From: Candidatus Margulisiibacteriota bacterium
GTDB taxonomy: Bacteria; Margulisbacteria; Termititenacia; Termititenacales; Termititenacaceae
DNA: 7,416 bases
NCBI GenBank assembly: GCA_031264205.1
Contig: JAISEH010000060.1
Span: 1 to 7,416, forward strand
Direction of reading: 5' to 3'
Below are positions 4,507-7,416 of this stretch, in pieces (position 1 is the stretch's first letter; the number at the start of each line of letters is the position of its first letter). The position numbers were made by a program, and so were the translations under genes. The notes under the pieces were generated by a model. The model was not told the DNA's origin and did not search any database. It was given only the letters and a program-made list of their open reading frames with translations.

Positions 4507-4903
4507 AAAAGTTTTTATTGACACAAATGTGCTGGTCTATGCCTATTCGGCAAAAGATATCGTTAAAAAAGAAAAAGCTATTGCTGTATTAAACGCCTAT
4601 GATTGTTTAGTCAGTACGCAGGTATTAAACGAGTTTTGTAATGTCTGCTTAAAAAAACTGGGGTTTGCGGCGGAAATTATTCAAAATATAATCGAGGAAG
4701 TACTTAATGTTTGTAGCTGTCATATAGTTGACTATGAAACAATAAAACATGCGCTTTTGCTGCAAGCCAATTGTGGATTTTCATATTATGATTGTTTGAT
4801 TGTGGCTTCGGCAAGTGAATGTGAATGTCAATATTTATTTACGGAAGATTTGACTGACCAGCAGGTGATTGACAATGTGACTATTAAGAACGCTTTTTGT
4901 TAA
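4496..4903 (+). CDS. vapC: PIN-domain ribonuclease toxin (VapC-like)
   Basis: This 135-aa protein fits PIN-domain VapC toxins, which are Mg2+-dependent endoribonucleases acting on tRNA or rRNA. Likely acidic metal ligands are D9 in VFIDTNVLVYAY, E46 in STQVLNEFC, D99 in GFSYYDCLIVASA, and D118 or D121 in LFTEDLTD. All positions of a working active site are present. The ATG at 4496 lies inside the antitoxin gene and follows AAAAGG; a longer TTG start (4478) has no SD. It is unusually rich in cysteine (10 in 135 residues). It is AT-rich compared with the aminotransferase that follows 41 nt later, with no clear terminator between, so some read-through is possible. Confidence 0.85.
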   Translation: MNAKKVFIDTNVLVYAYSAKDIVKKEKAIAVLNAYDCLVSTQVLNEFCNVCLKKLGFAAEIIQNIIEEVLNVCSCHIVDYETIKHALLLQANCGFSYYDCLIVASASECECQYLFTEDLTDQQVIDNVTIKNAFC

Positions 4904-4925
4904 ATACAAAGCTTTTTCCGTCAGG

Positions 4926-5031
4926 GTTATGTTAAAATAGCCGCATGAATCTAGTCGAACGCAGCGACAAAGTTTTATCGAGAGTTCTTTCGCATTTCAC
5001 CGAATTGGAGATTGATCACGGCGCGGGCGCG
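4926..5031 (+). repeat. Right copy of the aminotransferase 5'-end repeat
   Basis: This is the partner of 2798-2903 (94 of 106 identical) and forms the right border of the accessory region. This copy is joined to the complete enzyme gene. Confidence 0.85.
4930..4938 (+). promoter_or_regulatory. Extended -10 promoter of the aminotransferase, leaderless spacing
   Basis: TGTTAAAAT ends 6 nt before ATG 4945 and no SD lies between, so transcription should begin at or beside the start codon. The element is kept in the repeat copy at 2802-2810 while the 6 nt after it have changed. Confidence 0.55.
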
Positions 5032-6126
5032 TATCTTTACGGTCTGGACGGCAAAGTCTATCTGGATTTTGCTTCCGGCATCGCGGTCACGGCCACCGGA
5101 CATTGCCACCCCGAAGTCGTGCGCGCCGCTCTGGAGCAGACCAGAAAAATCATTCACAATTGCGCCGGGGTCACTTATATTTCCGCGAATATTGAGCTGG
5201 CCGAAAAACTGCAAAAAATCGTGCCAATTAAAGACGCGCGGTTTTTCCTCACGCAGTCCGGCTCGGAGGCTGTCGAAGGCGCGCTCAAGGCCGCCAAATA
5301 TGTTTCCGGCAAAAACGGCGTCATCACCTTGCAGGGCGAGTTTCACGGGCGCACTATGGGCGCGCTGTCGGTCACGGCCAAAAAAGCCTACCGCGACGGC
5401 TACGGCGAGTTGATGCCGAATAGTTTTATTGCCGAGGCCGATCTGGACGCGGTCGCCGGATTGAACGACGACAATATCGCCGCGGTCATCATCGAGCTGG
5501 TCAAAGGCGAGGGCGGTTACGCGGCGCGCGACAGAGATTTTGTCCAAAAACTGCGCGAGTATTGCGCGCAAAATAAAATTTATTTTATCGTCGATGAAGT
5601 GCAAAGTGGTTTTGGCCGCACGGGCAAAATGTTTGCCTGCGAGTGGTACGGCATCGAGCCGGACATCATGGCGCTGGCCAAAGGCATCGCTTCCGGTTTC
5701 CCGCTGGGTGCGGTGGTGATGCGGAAAGAAATTTCCGACGCCTGGAAAACTTCCGCGCACGGCGGCACCTATACCGGCAATCCGGTGGCCTGTGCCGCGG
5801 GCAGTGCGACGGTAGATATTCTCCAGCGCGAAATGCCCCGGATGCCCGCCAAAATAAAAACTGTCGAGGAAGCCTGCGACAAACTGCTCGCCAAATATCC
5901 CCGCATTTTTGCGCAACGACAGGGGCTGGGTTATATGCTTGGGTTGGTTTGTGTTTCCGGCGCGGTTTGCGCGGAATTGCGCAAACGCGCTTTGGCCAAC
6001 GGCCTGCTGCTCATCAGCAGCGGCGCGACAGGCGAAGTTGTCCGGCTGGCTTATCCGGTCACGGCGACCATAGCGGAGCTGGAAAAAGGTTTTGCTCTTA
6101 TCGCCCAAACCGCCGGAGAGATGTGA
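4945..6126 (+). CDS. Class III PLP-dependent aminotransferase (4-aminobutyrate/acetylornithine type)
   Basis: This 393-aa protein is full length for fold-type I class III aminotransferases. Motifs in order: YLDFASGIAV (39-48), GHCHPEVV (52-59), the PLP phosphate loop SGSEAVEGALKAAKY (105-119), FHGRTMGALSVT (133-144), VDEVQSGFGRTG (216-227) with D217 bonding the PLP nitrogen, and LAKGIASGFPLGAV (244-257) with the Schiff-base lysine K246. GGTYTGNP (273-280) supplies the phosphate contact from the partner subunit, and R367 in VVRLAYP sits at the usual C-terminal arginine. SGSEAVEGALK and GGTYTGNPVACA favour the GabT branch over ArgD, but the substrate cannot be fixed. The common EPVQGEGG reads ELVKGEGG (184-191): both glutamates are kept, while Pro and Gln are replaced. 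Its first 29 codons and promoter are duplicated at 2798-2903. The end overlaps the next gene by GTGA. Confidence 0.85.
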   Translation: MNLVERSDKVLSRVLSHFTELEIDHGAGAYLYGLDGKVYLDFASGIAVTATGHCHPEVVRAALEQTRKIIHNCAGVTYISANIELAEKLQKIVPIKDARFFLTQSGSEAVEGALKAAKYVSGKNGVITLQGEFHGRTMGALSVTAKKAYRDGYGELMPNSFIAEADLDAVAGLNDDNIAAVIIELVKGEGGYAARDRDFVQKLREYCAQNKIYFIVDEVQSGFGRTGKMFACEWYGIEPDIMALAKGIASGFPLGAVVMRKEISDAWKTSAHGGTYTGNPVACAAGSATVDILQREMPRMPAKIKTVEEACDKLLAKYPRIFAQRQGLGYMLGLVCVSGAVCAELRKRALANGLLLISSGATGEVVRLAYPVTATIAELEKGFALIAQTAGEM

Positions 6127-6641
6127 CTGTGCAATATTACGAATGGCAGGATTTGCTGGACAGCGCCGCGCAAAAAAACGAGCCGCCTTTTTTGTTGATT
6201 TTGGACGGACTGGAAGACCCGCGAAATTTCGGCGCGATACTGCGCACCGCCGAGGCCGCTGGCGCGCACGGCGTGATCATTCCCAAGCGTCGTTCGGTGC
6301 AGGTCAACGACACTGTCCGGCGCACTTCCACCGGCGCGGCCGATCTGGTGCCAGTGGCGCAGGTCGCGAATATCAACGAAATCATCAAGCGTCTGAAAAA
6401 AATGGGTGTCTGGATCGCCGGTCTGGAGGCCGACGGGGATAAAGATTATCGGGATGGAGATTATCGCGGCGGTGTCGCGTTGGTCGTTGGCGGCGAGGGT
6501 AATGGTCTGGCGCGCCTGACGCGAGAGCTTTGCGATTATATAGTAAGCATACCGCTGAAAGGCCGCATCACTTCGCTCAATGCTTCGGTGGCCGCCGCGC
6601 TGCTAATGTATGAAGTTGTGCGGCAGAGGGATACGCGCTAA
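6123..6641 (+). CDS. rlmB: RlmB/TrmH-family 2'-O-ribose RNA methyltransferase, lacking the N-terminal domain
   Basis: This 172-aa protein is a SPOUT (SpoU) methyltransferase. It carries all three motifs: LILDGLEDPRNFGAILRTAE (25-44, with N35, G37 and R41), LVVGGEGNGLARL (120-132) and the knotted SAM-binding IPLKGRITSLNASVAAALL (143-161). GAHGVIIPKRR and the preceding AAQKNEPPF match RlmB, which methylates the ribose of G2251 (E. coli numbering) in 23S rRNA. Full RlmB proteins are about 240-250 aa with an L30e-like RNA-binding domain first; here similarity begins at the linker (VQYYEWQDLL), and the preceding sequence belongs to the aminotransferase. GTG 6123 overlaps the aminotransferase stop as GTGA, 4 nt after GGAG; GTG 6129 is an alternative start, 10 nt from it. 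The compact form may need another protein to bind RNA, or may act on a different RNA. Confidence 0.8.
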   Translation: MTVQYYEWQDLLDSAAQKNEPPFLLILDGLEDPRNFGAILRTAEAAGAHGVIIPKRRSVQVNDTVRRTSTGAADLVPVAQVANINEIIKRLKKMGVWIAGLEADGDKDYRDGDYRGGVALVVGGEGNGLARLTRELCDYIVSIPLKGRITSLNASVAAALLMYEVVRQRDTR

Positions 6642-6644
6642 AAT
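6639..6644 (+). promoter_or_regulatory. Possible -10 element before the 38-aa peptide gene
   Basis: TAAAAT, which includes the rlmB stop codon, ends 6 nt before ATG 6651, the same spacing as at the aminotransferase. It lacks the TG extension and a clear -35, so it is weak support for a second, leaderless start of transcription. Confidence 0.3.
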
Positions 6645-6650
6645 ATTATT

Positions 6651-6767
6651 ATGCGTTTAATAATTTTTCTCATCATTGTCGCGCTGCTGGTCTGGTACTG
6701 CCTGACGCCGTTCCTCAAATACCGCGCGGAGCAGTACGAGCAATTATTAAAAAAGACTAAAAAATAA
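6651..6767 (+). CDS. Small single-pass membrane protein (38 aa)
   Basis: Residues 1-17 (MRLIIFLIIVALLVWYC) form a hydrophobic segment. A basic, helical tail follows with KYRAEQYEQ and ends KKTKK. The polarity suggests an N-out, C-in single-pass peptide, but this is inference. There is no SD before the ATG (AATATTATT). The stop and the next gene's ATG share one base (TAATG), which ties it to the membrane-anchored NTF2-like protein and argues that it is translated. Codon use (CTG, GTC, CGC, CTC) resembles the neighbouring core genes. I do not recognise the family; a small accessory subunit of the following protein is one possibility. Confidence 0.6.
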   Translation: MRLIIFLIIVALLVWYCLTPFLKYRAEQYEQLLKKTKK

Positions 6768-7219
6768 TGACACGCAAAATTAGAGTTTTAATTATCTGTG
6801 GAATCGTTGGAATATTTTCCGCCATTGCGGTTTTATTGCTGTTGCTAATCTTGCATTCCGGTAACAGCGCTTCACGCGTTTCGCTGGCCGAAGATCTGGC
6901 GGTGCGGCAGTCGGCCGGCGGTTATTTGCAGGCCTGGCAGGATCAAGCGCCGGAACGCATGTACGCCTATTTGTCGCGCGCGGACAGAGAGCTGGTGTCC
7001 CAGGACGAATATCAAAAACATTTTGAGGCTTTTCCGGTGTTTCCGCAGCATTTCAAATTGGGCGCGATTAAATTGCTGGCCGCGGACAAAGCCTCGCTCA
7101 AAGTCCGCGTGCTGTGGCCGGAAATGTCCGAGGAGAAAATGTTGGATCGCGAAGAACAATTGATCTTGGTCAAAGAAAACGACGTTTGGCGCATCCGCGA
7201 GGATGAGTCGTTGAATTAG
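6767..7219 (+). CDS. Membrane-anchored protein with an NTF2-like domain
   Basis: This 150-aa protein has a basic start (MTRKIR), one strong transmembrane segment (about 7-30, IICGIVGIFSAIAVLLLLLI) and a soluble part of about 115 residues. It has no lipobox cysteine. The soluble part follows a small NTF2-like (SnoaL/DUF4878-type) pattern: a helix with AGGYLQAWQDQAPERMYAYLSRADRE (residues 51-76), then DEYQKHFEAFP, then beta strands FKLGAIKLL, ASLKVRVLWP, EEQLILVKENDVWRI. Such extracytoplasmic domains bind small ligands or act in envelope complexes; no catalytic residues are evident. The ATG is fused to the stop of the 38-aa membrane peptide, so the two are probably co-expressed. The stop overlaps the stop of the convergent gene. 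Confidence 0.65.
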   Translation: MTRKIRVLIICGIVGIFSAIAVLLLLLILHSGNSASRVSLAEDLAVRQSAGGYLQAWQDQAPERMYAYLSRADRELVSQDEYQKHFEAFPVFPQHFKLGAIKLLAADKASLKVRVLWPEMSEEKMLDREEQLILVKENDVWRIREDESLN

Positions 7220-7416
7220 ATTACTTTCGCCAAAAGCTTGGTCATGGCGTAATTTTCTTTGAATTGCTGATAATTCAATTCGGCGATTTTTTGCGCGCGG
7301 GAATAATCCGCAAGATATTGAAGACAGGTGTCCACGATCTGCTCATAAGGCGCACTGACCAGATCGACTCGAGGATACGGATTGTCGACGGACTGTTCAG
7401 AAATAACAAAAACTTT
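7216..7416 (-). CDS. C-terminal end of a probable glycosyltransferase (start beyond the window)
   Basis: Sixty-six codons read leftward from the window edge and end at TAA (7216-7218). The peptide VDLVSAPYEQIVDTCLQYLA, followed by DYSRAQKIAELNYQQF and KENYAMTKLL, resembles the end of GT-B-type glycosyltransferases, where a strand with a P-Y-E turn leads into C-terminal helices carrying the y-x-x-F-x-x-x-Y-x-M-x-x-L pattern. The catalytic part is not visible, so the donor and acceptor are unknown and the family is tentative. The coding assignment is firmer: the frame is open throughout and has core-like codon use. Its stop shares two bases with the TAG of the facing gene, leaving no room for a terminator outside the coding regions. 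Confidence 0.5.
   Translation of the reverse strand, partial: KVFVISEQSVDNPYPRVDLVSAPYEQIVDTCLQYLADYSRAQKIAELNYQQFKENYAMTKLLAKVI

Noticed and set aside
4171..4524. 117-codon minus-strand frame across the fibre end and vapB
   Set aside because: It overlaps three supported features (fibre 3' end, extended -10 promoter, antitoxin) and shows no recognisable domain.
1597..5031. CRISPR array, transposon or insertion sequence explaining the repeats
   Set aside because: There are only two copies of each repeat, all parts of genes, with no short regular spacers, terminal inverted repeats, target duplications or transposase/integrase ORF.
4975..6108. 377-codon open frame on the minus strand
   Set aside because: It mirrors the aminotransferase, whose strong motifs lie on the other strand. 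GC-rich third positions leave the reverse frame open by chance.
5643..6122. Upstream extension of the RlmB-like frame, which would supply the missing N-terminal domain
   Set aside because: The extension is rich in R, G and H, has no L30e-like pattern, and lies entirely over the conserved end of the aminotransferase. Translation most likely starts at 6123 or 6129.

Overview
The window is bacterial chromosome from an organism I cannot place. Flanking housekeeping genes are moderately GC-rich, tightly packed and joined by 1-4 nt overlaps (TAATG, GTGA). The middle (about 1.6-4.9 kb) is looser, visibly more AT-rich, and holds repressors, a phage-type fibre and two toxin-antitoxin (TA) modules. Several core and repressor genes have a -10-like hexamer only 6-7 nt before ATG and no Shine-Dalgarno (SD) site, which suggests leaderless mRNAs. 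The fibre and the TA genes have clear SD sites.

Layout. 2-832: 3' part of a 2-isopropylmalate/homocitrate-synthase-like enzyme fused to a C-terminal Cache-like sensor domain. 832-1596: bioC, stop-start coupled to it. 1624-1878 (-): XRE repressor 1, with an operator and a divergent promoter that now points at only the last 28 codons of a fibre gene (1967-2050). 2058-2760 (-): HEPN/MNT TA-type pair. 2798-2903: stranded promoter plus first 29 codons of an aminotransferase gene. 2926-3192 (-): XRE repressor 2, with operator and divergent promoter. 3272-4192: intact phage tail-collar fibre. 4273-4903: VapB/VapC-type TA pair. 4945-6126: intact class III aminotransferase. 6123-6641: RlmB-like SPOUT rRNA methyltransferase lacking the N-terminal domain. 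6651-6767: 38-aa single-pass membrane peptide. 6767-7219: membrane-anchored NTF2-like protein. 7216-7416 (-): 3' end of a probable glycosyltransferase, converging on the previous gene with overlapping stops.

Main observation. The accessory region is two tandem versions of one unit: XRE repressor (-) / operator / fibre (+) / TA module / 5' end of the aminotransferase. In both versions the TA module lies between the same fibre 3' end (74/84 nt identical) and the same aminotransferase promoter plus 5' end (94/106 nt identical), but the TA modules are unrelated and oppositely oriented. The repressors are diverged paralogues (44 of 77 aligned residues identical). Their operators occupy the same place and share outer CTT...AAG bases but differ inside. 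This looks like a cassette slot at the aminotransferase 5' end where a second allele was stacked beside the first, after which the first fibre was deleted down to its last codons. No integrase, transposase or other tail gene is visible, so the mechanism is inferred.
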